Shown in pieces: positions 1-9,421 of a stretch of DNA of 64,000 bases. Source of the stretch: Haematospirillum sp. H4485 (GTDB taxonomy: Bacteria; Pseudomonadota; Alphaproteobacteria; Rhodospirillales; Rhodospirillaceae). The stretch spans positions 124,001 to 188,000 of the forward strand of contig NZ_JAAVSY010000002.1 of NCBI RefSeq assembly GCF_012102745.1, written 5' to 3'. Under the pieces are notes generated by a model. That model was not told the DNA's origin. It saw only the letters and a list, made by a program, of their open reading frames with translations, and ran no database searches. Every line of letters begins with the position of its first letter. The stretch's first letter is position 1. Made by a program: the position numbers and the translations under genes.

Positions 1-530
1 GCAGCCAGGGCGCCCGCATCCTGACCGACGTCGTTCCCGCAGCCCTTGCCGCCTTGCCCGACGCCATACGCACACGCATTACCGTCAGCCATCAGGCAAG
101 ACCGGAAGATCTGGAGCGTGCCCGTCATGACTATGACCGTGCCGGAGTCCCCGCAACGGTCAACGCCTTCTTCGACGATGTACCCGAACGTCTGGCACGT
201 GCGCACCTGCTGATCGCACGCGCCGGGGCATCAACCGTTGCCGAGGTAACCGTCGCCGGCCGGCCTTCTGTTCTGATCCCCTATGGCGCGGCAGCCGATG
301 ATCACCAAACGGCAAATGCACGGGCTGTAGAAGTCGCCGGTGGCGCGACTGTCATACCTCAGGATTCCTTTATACCCTCGACCCTGACCCATACCCTTGT
401 GCATCTTCTGTCCGCCCCCGAGCATCTGGCTGCCATGGCACGGCACGCCGGCGCGTGGTCCATACCGGATGCGGCTGTCCGCTTGGGCGATGCGGTCGAG
501 AACCTTGCCTGTACCCCGGAGACTGCCTGA
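1..530 (+). CDS. murG: MurG, C-terminal part (UDP-GlcNAc:lipid I transferase), cut by window start
   Basis: This is the last ~175 residues of the glycosyltransferase that adds GlcNAc to lipid I to make lipid II at the inner face of the cytoplasmic membrane. The frame is open from base 3 and begins in the S-Q-G-A of the family's GGSQGA motif. The UDP-GlcNAc-binding region follows as RAGASTVAE and then [14 protein letters not shown], both typical of MurG. It ends 2 bases before murC, as expected in a dcw cluster. The N-terminal lipid-binding domain lies outside the window. Confidence 0.93.
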   Translation, partial: SQGARILTDVVPAALAALPDAIRTRITVSHQARPEDLERARHDYDRAGVPATVNAFFDDVPERLARAHLLIARAGASTVAEVTVAGRPSVLIPYGAAADDHQTANARAVEVAGGATVIPQDSFIPSTLTHTLVHLLSAPEHLAAMARHAGAWSIPDAAVRLGDAVENLACTPETA

Positions 531-532
531 CC

Positions 533-1963
533 ATGCGTGCGATTCCCCTTGATATTGGCCCCCTTCACTTCACCGGCATCGGCGGCATCGGTATGTCCGG
601 TATTGCCGAGATCATGCATAACTTGGGATACGCCGTTCAGGGATCGGATGTTGCCGAGAATGCAAACGTCCAAAGACTGCGGGCGATGAATATCCCGATT
701 TCCATCGGTCATGATGCCGCAAATCTGGGGAACGCAAAGGTTGTTGTCGTCTCTTCGGCGATCCAGGCTGCCAATCCGGAAGTCGAAGCCGCACGCACAC
801 GCCATCTTCCAATCGTACGCCGCGCTGAAATGCTGGCCGAACTGATGCGCCTGAAGTGGGCCATTGCTGTCGGCGGCACGCACGGCAAGACCACAACCAC
901 CAGCCTGATTGCCGCTTTGCTGGATACAGCCGCCATGGATCCAACCGTGATCAACGGCGGTATTATCAATGTCTGGGGCACGAATGCCCGCCTGGGCACG
1001 GGTGACTGGATGGTTGTAGAGGCTGATGAATCTGATGGCACCTTTACCAAGCTGCCAGCCACGATTTGCGTGGTGACCAACATCGACCCCGAGCATATGG
1101 ACCACTATGGCCGTTTCGAACGGCTTCAGGACGCGTTCCACACCTTTGTCACCAACATCCCGTTCTATGGCTTTGCCGCCCTGTGCATTGATCACCCGGA
1201 AGTGCAGACCCTGATCGCCCGGGTGGCAGACCGGCGCATTGTCACCTATGGCTTCAGCCCGCAGGCAGAGATACAGGGGATCAACGTTGAGGGCGGTGTC
1301 AACGGGGCCCGCTTCGATGCCGTGGTGCGAAATGGTGATCCGCACACATCCCGTACGATCGAGAATATCCGCCTTCCCATGTTCGGGGATCACAATGTGC
1401 AAAATGCCCTGGCAACTGTTGCCGTCGGAGTGCGCATGGGGCTGACGGATGACGTCATCCGCCGGGCCTTGGCTGCATTTGGTGGTGTCAAACGCCGGTT
1501 TACGCGTACAGGCGAAAGTGACGGGGTCACCGTCATCGATGACTACGGCCACCATCCGGTGGAAATTTCTGCCGTCCTGAAAGCCGCCCGCCAGGCAACA
1601 CGTGGACGCGTGATTGCTGTGGTGCAGCCGCATCGTTATTCACGTCTGAGAGACTTGTTCGAAGGATTCTGCACCTGTTTCAACGAAGCGGAGGAAGTCA
1701 TTGTCGCCGACGTCTATGCGGCCGGAGAAGCACCCATCGAAGGCTTTGACCGCATGGCTCTGGTCAACGGCCTGCGCGATCATGGACACCGCAGCGTCCA
1801 TGCCCTTGAGGGACCAGAACATCTGGCATCGCTGGTCAAGTCCCTGACCGCACCGGGTGATCTTGTTGTATGCCTTGGGGCCGGCAATATCACAGCATGG
1901 GCACAGACCCTGCCCCGTGAACTTGATGCCCTGTCAACCTCGGCCGGAAAAGTAACAGCCTGA
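533..1963 (+). CDS. murC: MurC, UDP-N-acetylmuramate--L-alanine ligase
   Basis: This is the cytoplasmic ATP-dependent ligase that adds L-Ala to UDP-MurNAc, the first amino acid of the peptidoglycan stem peptide. At 476 aa it has the family's usual length. The nucleotide-binding motif GIGGIGMSG is at about residues 15-23, the ATP P-loop GTHGKTTTT at about 115-123, then [10 protein letters not shown] and the C-terminal DYGHHPVEI motif. The ATG at 533 was chosen because it follows the murG stop directly and lies just ahead of the first motif; an upstream in-frame start would overlap murG. The stop overlaps the murB start (TGATG), so the two are probably translationally coupled. Confidence 0.97.
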   Translation: MRAIPLDIGPLHFTGIGGIGMSGIAEIMHNLGYAVQGSDVAENANVQRLRAMNIPISIGHDAANLGNAKVVVVSSAIQAANPEVEAARTRHLPIVRRAEMLAELMRLKWAIAVGGTHGKTTTTSLIAALLDTAAMDPTVINGGIINVWGTNARLGTGDWMVVEADESDGTFTKLPATICVVTNIDPEHMDHYGRFERLQDAFHTFVTNIPFYGFAALCIDHPEVQTLIARVADRRIVTYGFSPQAEIQGINVEGGVNGARFDAVVRNGDPHTSRTIENIRLPMFGDHNVQNALATVAVGVRMGLTDDVIRRALAAFGGVKRRFTRTGESDGVTVIDDYGHHPVEISAVLKAARQATRGRVIAVVQPHRYSRLRDLFEGFCTCFNEAEEVIVADVYAAGEAPIEGFDRMALVNGLRDHGHRSVHALEGPEHLASLVKSLTAPGDLVVCLGAGNITAWAQTLPRELDALSTSAGKVTA

Positions 1964-2937
1964 TGACGGAAAGCGCACGAACCATGACCCGAACAGCCGG
2001 AACGCATCTGCTGGAGCGCCTGCGCCCCCTGATGGACGGGGTTCGCGGACAGCTGCGTGCCGATTACGATCTGTCGCGGGTTACATGGTTCCAGGTCGGT
2101 GGCTTGGCCGATATTGTTTTCAAGCCAGAGAATGATACGGATCTGGCGCATTTCCTGTCTGCGCTGCCGGATGATGTTCCCGTAACCGTTATCGGTGTCG
2201 GCTCCAACCTTCTTGTACGGGACGGCGGCATTCCGGGGGTCACCATCCGGTTGGGACGGGGATTTTCTGCTGTCGTATCCAGCGAGGGGCACATCCTGAA
2301 GGCTGGCGCGGCAGCCTTGGATATTCATGTTGCCCGCTTTGCGGCTGTACAGGGTTTGTCCGGTCTGGAATTCCTGAGCGGCATCCCCGGAACTCTTGGC
2401 GGTGCCCTGCGCATGAATGCCGGGGCCTATGGATGCGAAATGGCCGATATTCTGCTGTCCGCCACCGCCATCGACCGCAGCGGGCACTACCACACCCTGG
2501 ACCGGGAGGCTATGGGACTGTCCTATCGCCACTGCGCAGTTCCGGATAGCTGGATCTTTACCCATGCCACCCTCCGGGGAACACCGGGCTCCAGCTACGC
2601 CATCCAGTCACGGATGGACGAGATCGCCCAGTCCCGCGAAGACACACAGCCAGTCCGGACCCGAACCGGCGGCTCCACATTTGCCAACCCGGACGGCCAC
2701 AAGGCATGGGAATTGATTGATCGCGCCGGCTGCCGTGGCTTGCGCCATGGTGGGGCGCAGGTCTCGGAGAAACACTGCAATTTCCTGATCAATACCGGCA
2801 GTGCCACGGCACGTGATCTCGAAGAACTGGGGGAAGTTGTCCGGCATAAGGTCTGGGCCCGGTTCGGGGTGGAACTGCGTTGGGAAATTCGTCGTATCGG
2901 AGTCGAAAAACGGACGCCTGCCGGAGACAGATCATGA
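1963..2937 (+). CDS. murB: MurB, UDP-N-acetylenolpyruvoylglucosamine reductase
   Basis: This FAD- and NADPH-dependent reductase makes UDP-MurNAc in the cytoplasm. The 324 aa protein shows the FAD-binding stretch GSNLLVRDGGIPG, then GIPGTLGGALRMNAGAYG, and the C-terminal catalytic region GSTFANPDGHKAWELID with QVSEKHCNFLIN. The Ser in GSTFANP is the usual proton donor position. The start overlaps the murC stop by one base. The stop overlaps the ddl start (ATGA), showing tight operon packing. Confidence 0.97.
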   Translation: MTESARTMTRTAGTHLLERLRPLMDGVRGQLRADYDLSRVTWFQVGGLADIVFKPENDTDLAHFLSALPDDVPVTVIGVGSNLLVRDGGIPGVTIRLGRGFSAVVSSEGHILKAGAAALDIHVARFAAVQGLSGLEFLSGIPGTLGGALRMNAGAYGCEMADILLSATAIDRSGHYHTLDREAMGLSYRHCAVPDSWIFTHATLRGTPGSSYAIQSRMDEIAQSREDTQPVRTRTGGSTFANPDGHKAWELIDRAGCRGLRHGGAQVSEKHCNFLINTGSATARDLEELGEVVRHKVWARFGVELRWEIRRIGVEKRTPAGDRS

Positions 2938-3926
2938 ACCTGGACTTCACCAGCACAACAGCCACGCAACCTGCCAATGCCGCAGCTGTCGAAGAAGTTG
3001 CACGGCTGCGCGCAAACCGGCGCCACAGGAAGGTAACCGTCCTGATGGGGGGATTCTCCGCAGAGCGGGAGGTTTCTCTCAGCTCGGGAGCTGCCGCTGT
3101 CAGGGCCCTGGAAAGTATTGGTTATGCCGTACAGGCGGTGGATGTCTCACGCAATGTCGGGGCCTTGCTGCATCATCTGGAACAAACCAGCCCGGATGTT
3201 GTGTTCAATGCCCTGCATGGACGTTACGGAGAGGATGGCTGCATCCAGGGCATGCTGAATGTTCTTGGCATCCCCTACACCCATTCGGGTCTGATGGCCA
3301 GTGCCCTGGCCATGGACAAACCGATGGCAAAGAAACTGTGTGCCAGTGCCGGCATCGCCGTTGCACGGGAAAAGATTGTCACGCGGGAGGACTTGATCGC
3401 GGGTGACCCCATTCCGGTTCCCTATGTTGTCAAACCACACAACGAAGGCTCATCGGTCGGTGTCGCAATCATCACCGACACCAAAAGTCCCCGGCCTTTT
3501 GCCACCCACTGGCCTTATGGCGAACGCGTCATGGCAGAAGAGTTCATCCCCGGGCGTGAACTGACAACAGCCGTCATGGGGCACCATGCCTTGGGGGTTA
3601 CAGAAATCACAACCAGCCACAGTTTCTATGACTACGATGCCAAGTACGCGGCGGGTGGATCCGCGCATACCCTGCCTGCCGACCTGCCTGCCGATATATA
3701 TGCCGAGGTGCAGCGGCTGGCTGTCGTGGCCCATCATGTCCTGGGATGCCGGGGCGTATCGCGCGCAGATTTCAGGTATGATGGAAAACGGCTGGTGATT
3801 CTGGAGGTCAATACCCAACCCGGTATGACACCCACATCACTGGTGCCAGAGCAGGCTGCCCTGTCCGGGATTTCGTTTCCCGACCTTTGCACCTGGATGG
3901 TGGAGAATGCGCAATGCGACACATGA
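2934..3926 (+). CDS. ddl: Ddl, D-alanine--D-alanine ligase
   Basis: This ATP-grasp ligase makes D-Ala-D-Ala for the pentapeptide stem. The 330 aa protein has the N-terminal MGGFSAEREVSLSSG, the substrate motif ALHGRYGEDG, YTHSGLMASALAMDK, and the C-terminal metal-binding EVNTQPGMTPTSLVPEQA. The ATG at 2934 overlaps the murB stop as ATGA; about 35 residues precede the first conserved block, somewhat longer than in E. coli DdlB. It is part of the continuous mur-fts operon. Confidence 0.96.
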   Translation: MNLDFTSTTATQPANAAAVEEVARLRANRRHRKVTVLMGGFSAEREVSLSSGAAAVRALESIGYAVQAVDVSRNVGALLHHLEQTSPDVVFNALHGRYGEDGCIQGMLNVLGIPYTHSGLMASALAMDKPMAKKLCASAGIAVAREKIVTREDLIAGDPIPVPYVVKPHNEGSSVGVAIITDTKSPRPFATHWPYGERVMAEEFIPGRELTTAVMGHHALGVTEITTSHSFYDYDAKYAAGGSAHTLPADLPADIYAEVQRLAVVAHHVLGCRGVSRADFRYDGKRLVILEVNTQPGMTPTSLVPEQAALSGISFPDLCTWMVENAQCDT

Positions 3927-4795
3927 CCATGGCCGTTCCCTTTCTGGTCTCCCTACCCGGTACCCGGGCCCGGAAATGGCTGGCAGCAGGTACGATGACC
4001 ACGGCCTTGGTCATGGCAGCCTGGATGTCTGGTGCCATCGCATGGACGCAGAACATGTTGCGCGATGTAACGCTGGACGGCCTGATGGATATAAGCGCAG
4101 ACGCCGGCATAAAGCTGCGCCAGATTACCGTAACCGGACGGGGGAGCACAGACCCGGATGATCTGCTCGGTGCCGTGGACCTGCCACGGGGTGCGCCGCT
4201 TCTGGAGCTGGATCCGGCAACCGTCCGGACACGGCTTGAACAGTTGCCATGGGTCCGGCTGGCGACTGTTGAACGGCACCTGCCCGATGAACTCCACATC
4301 ACGTTGGTGGAAAAAACACCCATTGCCCTGTGGCAGAACGGAAGTGATTTCCGAATGGTCGATGCGGACGGCAGCGTCATCGGTCCCATGTTGCCGGAAT
4401 ACAGCCACCTGCCCTTGATCGCGGGTCGGGGTGCGCCCGATGCTGTCAGCGACCTGTTAACCCTGTTATCCGCAGAACCCGATATCATGCAACGTGTCCG
4501 GGCCGCTGTCCGGGTTGGATCCCGGCGCTGGGATTTGTGGATTGATGCTGTCGGCGAGGGAGGCACAGAAGTCAAGCTGCCTGAATTTAATACCGGCACG
4601 GCCCTGTCGCGACTGGCCGCCATGGACCGTGAGCAGAAACTTCTGGAGCGTGGGCTGGAAATGATCGACCTGCGTGTTGTGGACCGTATGATCGTGCGTG
4701 CCGCACCGACCACGCAGACACGCAGCACACCTCCGGGCAAGGGGCGTACCCAGCCCCCTGCACTGCCTGCAACCGGTCCGGCACGGAATGCCTGA
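3914..4795 (+). CDS. ftsQ: FtsQ, cell division protein
   Basis: This bitopic divisome protein links early cytoplasmic and late periplasmic division proteins. It is about 293 aa, with one transmembrane segment near residues 18-40. A POTRA-like domain follows (from LRQITVTGRGSTDPDDL through HITLVEKTPIALWQ), and then the FtsQ/DivIB beta domain. The C-terminus is Thr/Pro-rich and probably disordered. The ATG at 3914 has GGAG about 8 bases upstream and overlaps the end of ddl; an ATGA start at 3923 is an alternative. Confidence 0.9.
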   Translation: MRHMTMAVPFLVSLPGTRARKWLAAGTMTTALVMAAWMSGAIAWTQNMLRDVTLDGLMDISADAGIKLRQITVTGRGSTDPDDLLGAVDLPRGAPLLELDPATVRTRLEQLPWVRLATVERHLPDELHITLVEKTPIALWQNGSDFRMVDADGSVIGPMLPEYSHLPLIAGRGAPDAVSDLLTLLSAEPDIMQRVRAAVRVGSRRWDLWIDAVGEGGTEVKLPEFNTGTALSRLAAMDREQKLLERGLEMIDLRVVDRMIVRAAPTTQTRSTPPGKGRTQPPALPATGPARNA

Positions 4796-4851
4796 CGTTA
4801 CTGAAACAAAAAACAAATACATAACAGAGTGCACGGAGACTACAGTATATA

Positions 4852-6129
4852 ATGGCAAGAAACCGCCAACGTAATGATCCTGTTACTGCTCTTGACGTGG
4901 GCACGACAAAAGTTGCCTGCTTTGTTGCAACAGCGGATGAAAATGGTGACCTGCGGGTACTGGGCGTGGGGCATCATCGGTCACGCGGTATGCGCAACGG
5001 ACAGGTTGCGGATATGGCCCAGCTGGAAGAATCTGTCCGCGCTGCGGTTGATGCAGCTGAACAAACAGCCGGCGTCCGCGTTGGGGATGTTTGCATCAAT
5101 GTCACTGGCGGAGGCCTGCACTGCCGTAACGTGGATGCAGAGGTCTCTGTTGCCGGTCACGCCATCCGCGACAACGATGTGCGCCGCATCCTGGAACAGG
5201 GACACCAGTTCCTTTTGGCCGAAGGTGGCGACCGGGAGCTGATCCACTGCATCCCGACGGGTTACACCATTGACGGGACCGACGGCATTGTTGATCCACG
5301 CGGCATGTATGGCGATCGCTTGGGCGTGCGCATTCACATGGTTGCTGCGGGTGGCGGTGCCCTGCGTAACCTGGCCAATGTCATTGATCGTTGTCATCTG
5401 CGCATTGAAAGCCGCACGGCAAGTGCCCATGCCTCTGCTGTGGCCTGCACCGTGGATGACGAAAAAGAAATGGGCGTAACCGTCATCGACATGGGCGGCG
5501 GGACAACAAGCATCTCTGTATTTCTGGATGGACACCCTGTCTTTGCCGATGTCGTACCGGTTGGCGGGCATCATGTCACCAATGACATCGCTCGTGGCCT
5601 GTCAACACCAGCCGGAATGGCAGAGCGCCTGAAAACCGTCTGGGGCACAGTTCACAGCGCACCGGCCGATGCGCGGGAACTGCTGAAGGTTCCGCAAGTC
5701 GGCGAGGACGAAGATGCAGGTGCGCAGGAAATTCCGCGCTCCGAACTTGTCCGTATCATCAGACCCCGTATCGAGGAAACATTTGAGCTGGTCCGCGCAC
5801 GGCTGTCCACGGCAGGAATGCTGCATGCCGCAGGCCGGCGTGTCGTGCTGACAGGTGGCGCAAGCCAGTTGCAGGGACTGCGTGAAATGGCCGAGCTGGT
5901 GCTTGACAAACAGGTGCGACTTGGACGGCCGCGACGGATCCGTGGGGTCCCCGAGAACGCTCTTGGTCCCGCATTTTCTACCTGCGCAGGACTGCTGCGT
6001 TACGCCATACGCGACCAGGCATTCCGGACCGCACCCGCCGATGCCGACATGGCCGGATTGGTGGAAAGAAATGCGCGCCCCAGTCGCGGGATTGGTCGTG
6101 TCTTTGGATGGCTGAAAGAAAATCTTTAG
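4852..6129 (+). CDS. ftsA: FtsA, actin-like divisome protein
   Basis: This actin-fold ATPase tethers FtsZ to the membrane and recruits the late divisome. The 425 aa protein has the phosphate-1 motif TALDVGTTKVACFV near residue 12, a central 1C-type insertion, and the phosphate-2 motif VIDMGGGTTSISVF. It ends in the amphipathic membrane-targeting helix GIGRVFGWLKENL. A CGGAG ribosome-binding site lies upstream. It is separated from ftsQ by about 56 AT-rich bases and from ftsZ by about 180 bases that could hold a separate ftsZ promoter. Confidence 0.96.
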   Translation: MARNRQRNDPVTALDVGTTKVACFVATADENGDLRVLGVGHHRSRGMRNGQVADMAQLEESVRAAVDAAEQTAGVRVGDVCINVTGGGLHCRNVDAEVSVAGHAIRDNDVRRILEQGHQFLLAEGGDRELIHCIPTGYTIDGTDGIVDPRGMYGDRLGVRIHMVAAGGGALRNLANVIDRCHLRIESRTASAHASAVACTVDDEKEMGVTVIDMGGGTTSISVFLDGHPVFADVVPVGGHHVTNDIARGLSTPAGMAERLKTVWGTVHSAPADARELLKVPQVGEDEDAGAQEIPRSELVRIIRPRIEETFELVRARLSTAGMLHAAGRRVVLTGGASQLQGLREMAELVLDKQVRLGRPRRIRGVPENALGPAFSTCAGLLRYAIRDQAFRTAPADADMAGLVERNARPSRGIGRVFGWLKENL

Positions 6130-6308
6130 GAAAAAGCGCCGGGCCTCTTCCAACGTGGCTCAGGATTATGTACCAAGGAATGTCAAGATACGTAAAACAG
6201 AAACCTGACATAATGTAGCGGGATCAAGAACGGTATCAGTACCGCATCCGCACTTTCGTCAAAGGCACTGAACAGAAGCAGAAGCGATCAAGCCCGGAGG
6301 CCCACGAT

Positions 6309-7919
6309 ATGATAAACCTCACTGTTCCACAACAGGGTGAGCCCCTGCTCAAACCCCACATCACAGTTGTTGGTGTTGGTGGTGCCGGTGGTAACGCGGT
6401 CAACAACATGATTGCAGACAATTTGCAAGGCGTTGACTTTGTCGTTTCCAATACGGACGCACAGGCCCTGACCATGGCGCGGACCAACCGCCGCATTCAG
6501 TTGGGGGCAACCACCACCCAGGGACTGGGGGCCGGTGCACGTCCGGAAGTCGGGCGGGCGGCCGCCGAAGAGACAGTCGAGCAAATCGCTGCAGAAATCC
6601 AGGGATCGAACATGGTGTTCATCACCGCCGGTATGGGCGGTGGAACCGGAACCGGTGCTGCACCCGTCATTGCCAGGGTAGCCCGCGAGATGGGCATTCT
6701 GACCGTTGGTGTCGTAACCAAGCCGTTCCAGTTCGAAGGCGCCAACCGCATGCGTCTTGCCGAAAGCGGTATCGAAGATCTGTCCCAGTACGTTGACACC
6801 CTGATCATCATTCCGAACCAGAACCTGTTCCGGGTTGCCAACGAAAAAACCACCTTTGCCGATGCCTTCAAGATGGCGGACAACGTCCTTCACCAAGGCG
6901 TACGCTCCATCACCGACCTGATGATCCTGCCCGGCCTGATCAACCTTGACTTTGCCGACGTACGCACCGTCATGAGCGACATGGGGCGTGCCATGATGGG
7001 AACCGGCGAAGCCACAGGGGAACGGCGCGCACTGGACGCCGCCGAGGCCGCCATTGCCAATCCCCTGCTGGAAGATACCTGCATGAAGGGGGCACGGGGT
7101 GTTCTGATCAACATCACAACCGGCATGGACGTGACCCTGTTCGAGGTCGATGAAGCAGCAAACCGCATCCGTGATGAAGTGGAAGGTGAAGCGCATATCA
7201 TCTTCGGCTCGTGCTTTGACCCAAGCATGGAAGGCACCATGCGCGTCTCCGTTGTTGCGACAGGCATCAACAGCGAGGCCGCCTGCCTGCCCCAGACCAC
7301 GCCGATGCGCCCGGCAGTCCAGCAACAACCGCAGCCCCAGACGGTTCAGGTTGTACAGCCTCCCCGTGTTCCGGAACCTGCGCCTGTTCATGCCCCACCT
7401 GCCTTTGCTGCACCGGCTCATGCCAACCCTGCCGCGGCTCAATCACCAATACCGGTCCCGGTGCAGGCGACGCAGACGACAGCACAGCCTTCATATCAGG
7501 CCATGCCCGCACAGGTTTCTGTCAGCGCAACAGCCCAGATGCCACCAAGAAGAGAGGCCGACAGCTTTATTCCTGCGCAGTCTGCAAGCCATGACCCCTT
7601 GGCCTATCAGATGCCGCAGCAGCATGGCTATGCCTCCGGCGCTACGGCTCATGCCCAAGCTACGGCAGTAGCTCCGGCTGCGGCAGTGGAACCCGTTCTG
7701 TATGCCGAAGAGCGTACAGCCCCGGCCAGCGCACCACGCAACAACCTGTTTGCCCGGCTCAGCCGCTTGGCACACCGGGATGAAATGGCCCCGACCGAAG
7801 CCCATGTCGAGGCTCACCCGGCGGCGGTTGCCCCTGTAGCAGCGCAGGCCATGCCGGTAACCCGGCGCGAGGAGGATGAGCTGGAAATTCCGGCGTTCCT
7901 GCGTCGCCAGGCCAACTAG
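6309..7919 (+). CDS. ftsZ: FtsZ, tubulin-like division GTPase
   Basis: FtsZ polymerises into the Z ring at mid-cell. Near the N-terminus is the GTP-binding [13 protein letters not shown], and the tubulin signature [13 protein letters not shown] is at about residues 113-125. The GTPase core ends near residue 325. It is followed by a Pro/Ala/Gln-rich linker of nearly 200 residues and the conserved tail [11 protein letters not shown] that binds FtsA and other partners. At 536 aa it is long compared with E. coli (383) but typical of alphaproteobacteria. A strong intrinsic terminator follows. Confidence 0.97.
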   Translation: MINLTVPQQGEPLLKPHITVVGVGGAGGNAVNNMIADNLQGVDFVVSNTDAQALTMARTNRRIQLGATTTQGLGAGARPEVGRAAAEETVEQIAAEIQGSNMVFITAGMGGGTGTGAAPVIARVAREMGILTVGVVTKPFQFEGANRMRLAESGIEDLSQYVDTLIIIPNQNLFRVANEKTTFADAFKMADNVLHQGVRSITDLMILPGLINLDFADVRTVMSDMGRAMMGTGEATGERRALDAAEAAIANPLLEDTCMKGARGVLINITTGMDVTLFEVDEAANRIRDEVEGEAHIIFGSCFDPSMEGTMRVSVVATGINSEAACLPQTTPMRPAVQQQPQPQTVQVVQPPRVPEPAPVHAPPAFAAPAHANPAAAQSPIPVPVQATQTTAQPSYQAMPAQVSVSATAQMPPRREADSFIPAQSASHDPLAYQMPQQHGYASGATAHAQATAVAPAAAVEPVLYAEERTAPASAPRNNLFARLSRLAHRDEMAPTEAHVEAHPAAVAPVAAQAMPVTRREEDELEIPAFLRRQAN

Positions 7920-8270
7920 TGGCTTTTGTGCTGGATTGCTTCACCCACAAAAGGTCCGGTGCATGATACCGTTTGCCTGATGTGGCAGAAACGTGCCAAC
8001 CTGACAGGGAGAGCTTCGGCTCTCCCCTTTTTTTTCATATATTGACAATGCGTTATGGAGTATCAGATTGCACGCTTGAGAAGAATAATATGCCCCTTGC
8101 AATCAGGGCATATCGCCCGGTATGAAACATTTCGCAACAATCATTGATTTGCTCTGTTGTCTCCGGGTTGCTAAGCCTTTACCGGTTGAAAAGTTTGATG
8201 GCCCGCCGCTATAGGCCGGGTGTGTTTTGTAGTGTTGTTCAGATTGTGCCCTGTGGATTGGATTGTACCA
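7920..8270. other. Intergenic region between ftsZ and lpxC
   Basis: About 350 bases with no gene. It holds the ftsZ terminator and then an AT-richer stretch that must carry the lpxC promoter. A perfect TTGACA occurs at 8042-8047, but no good -10 hexamer lies at the right spacing. No riboswitch or small ORF was recognised. Confidence 0.5.
8007..8035 (+). terminator. Intrinsic terminator after ftsZ
   Basis: An 8-bp GC-rich stem GGGAGAGC / GCTCTCCC is closed by an extra-stable TTCG tetraloop and followed by a run of eight T after one C. It lies about 90 bases after the ftsZ stop and closes the dcw transcript. Confidence 0.92.
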
Positions 8271-9287
8271 ATGATGTTTGATGGTCTGGCTGATGCATCT
8301 GTTGCCTCCCATGCGGTTGACACCAAGCGGGTGTCCCGTCGTGCCGGAGGGCAAAGGACCGTCTCGTCATCATCCTTGTTGCGGCAGAGAACACTCAAAA
8401 GCACCATATCCTGCACAGGTATTGGGCTGCACAGCGGCATCAAGACCCGCATAACGCTGGCACCTGCTGCCCCGGACACAGGCATTGTTTTCCGCCGCAC
8501 GGATATCGCGGGCAGCGCGGCCATAATCCCTGCGAACAGCGATCATGTCCGGGATTCCCGCCTGTGCACAGTTATCGGTGACAATGCAGGCAATACCGTG
8601 GCAACGATTGAACATCTGATGGCCGCACTGGTCGCCATGCAGGTAGACAACGTGGAAATCCAGATCAATGGCCCGGAAGTACCGGCCATGGATGGCAGCG
8701 CCGCACCTTTTGTCTTCCTGACAGAATGTGCCGGGATCGTGGAGCAGGATGCCCCTCGCCGGGCCATACGGGTTCTCAAGCCCGTAAACGTCAGCGCACA
8801 TGGGGCCGAAGCATCCCTGCACCCAGGGCGAGGCTTCAGCATAGACTTTACTGTTGATTTCCCTGCAGCTGCCATCGGTCGTCAGTCCTGTTCGCTGGAC
8901 GTAACCAAAACGTCTTTCAAGGCTGCCCTGTCGCGCGCCCGTACGTTCTGCCTGATCGAAGATCTGCCGAAAATGCGTGATATGGGGCTTGCACTGGGGG
9001 GGTCCCTGGACAACGCCGTTGTGGTCAACGGGGCCGATGTCCTGAATGACGGCGGTCTGCGTTACGGCAACGAGTTCGCCCGTCACAAGGCCCTTGATGC
9101 CATAGGCGACCTGGCTCTTGCCGGACGGCCCTTGCTTGGTCATTACAGCGGCCTGAAGTCCAGCCATGCACTGAACACTGGCTTGGTCAAAGCTCTTCTG
9201 GCGGATCCTTCAGCATGGGAAGAGATTACCATGACAGAAGAAGACCTTACGCCCAACCGCGCCCCACTCTTCGCCGCCTCGGCCTGA
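8271..9287 (+). CDS. lpxC: LpxC, UDP-3-O-acyl-N-acetylglucosamine deacetylase
   Basis: This zinc deacetylase catalyses the committed step of lipid A synthesis. The conserved core begins RTLKSTISCTGIGLHSG. Zinc ligands are visible in ATIEHLMAAL and in HKALDAIGDLALAG, followed by the general acid His in GHYSGLKSSHALN. The protein is about 338 aa from this start, longer than the ~300 aa usual, because roughly 40 polar residues precede the core. ATGs at 8271 and 8274 are both possible; GGA about 8 bases upstream favours 8271. Confidence 0.93.
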   Translation: MMFDGLADASVASHAVDTKRVSRRAGGQRTVSSSSLLRQRTLKSTISCTGIGLHSGIKTRITLAPAAPDTGIVFRRTDIAGSAAIIPANSDHVRDSRLCTVIGDNAGNTVATIEHLMAALVAMQVDNVEIQINGPEVPAMDGSAAPFVFLTECAGIVEQDAPRRAIRVLKPVNVSAHGAEASLHPGRGFSIDFTVDFPAAAIGRQSCSLDVTKTSFKAALSRARTFCLIEDLPKMRDMGLALGGSLDNAVVVNGADVLNDGGLRYGNEFARHKALDAIGDLALAGRPLLGHYSGLKSSHALNTGLVKALLADPSAWEEITMTEEDLTPNRAPLFAASA

Positions 9288-9316
9288 TATCATCTTTACG
9301 GTTGTTACCTGTGAAA

Positions 9317-9350
9317 AAAAACACGGCTCTTCTGGGACCGTGTTTTTTTT
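9317..9350 (+). terminator. Intrinsic terminator after lpxC, probably bidirectional
   Basis: A stem ACACGG / CCGTGT has an 11-base loop, is preceded by seven A and followed by eight T. The flanking A-run and T-run extend the pairing. It lies 30 bases after the lpxC stop. Confidence 0.85.
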
Positions 9351-9421
9351 GTGCTGGCGCCCACGGTCAAGTTCTTCCAGAATTCCAGGCAGGCCAAAAG
9401 CCAAGGAAACCAGAAAAGACC

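Noticed and set aside
359-1633. Long open frame on the minus strand opposite murC
   Set aside because: Its product has no recognisable motifs and it lies entirely antisense to a certain gene. GC-rich codon bias creates such shadows.
8042-8066. TTGACA as the -35 of an lpxC promoter
   Set aside because: No acceptable -10 hexamer lies 16-18 bases downstream.
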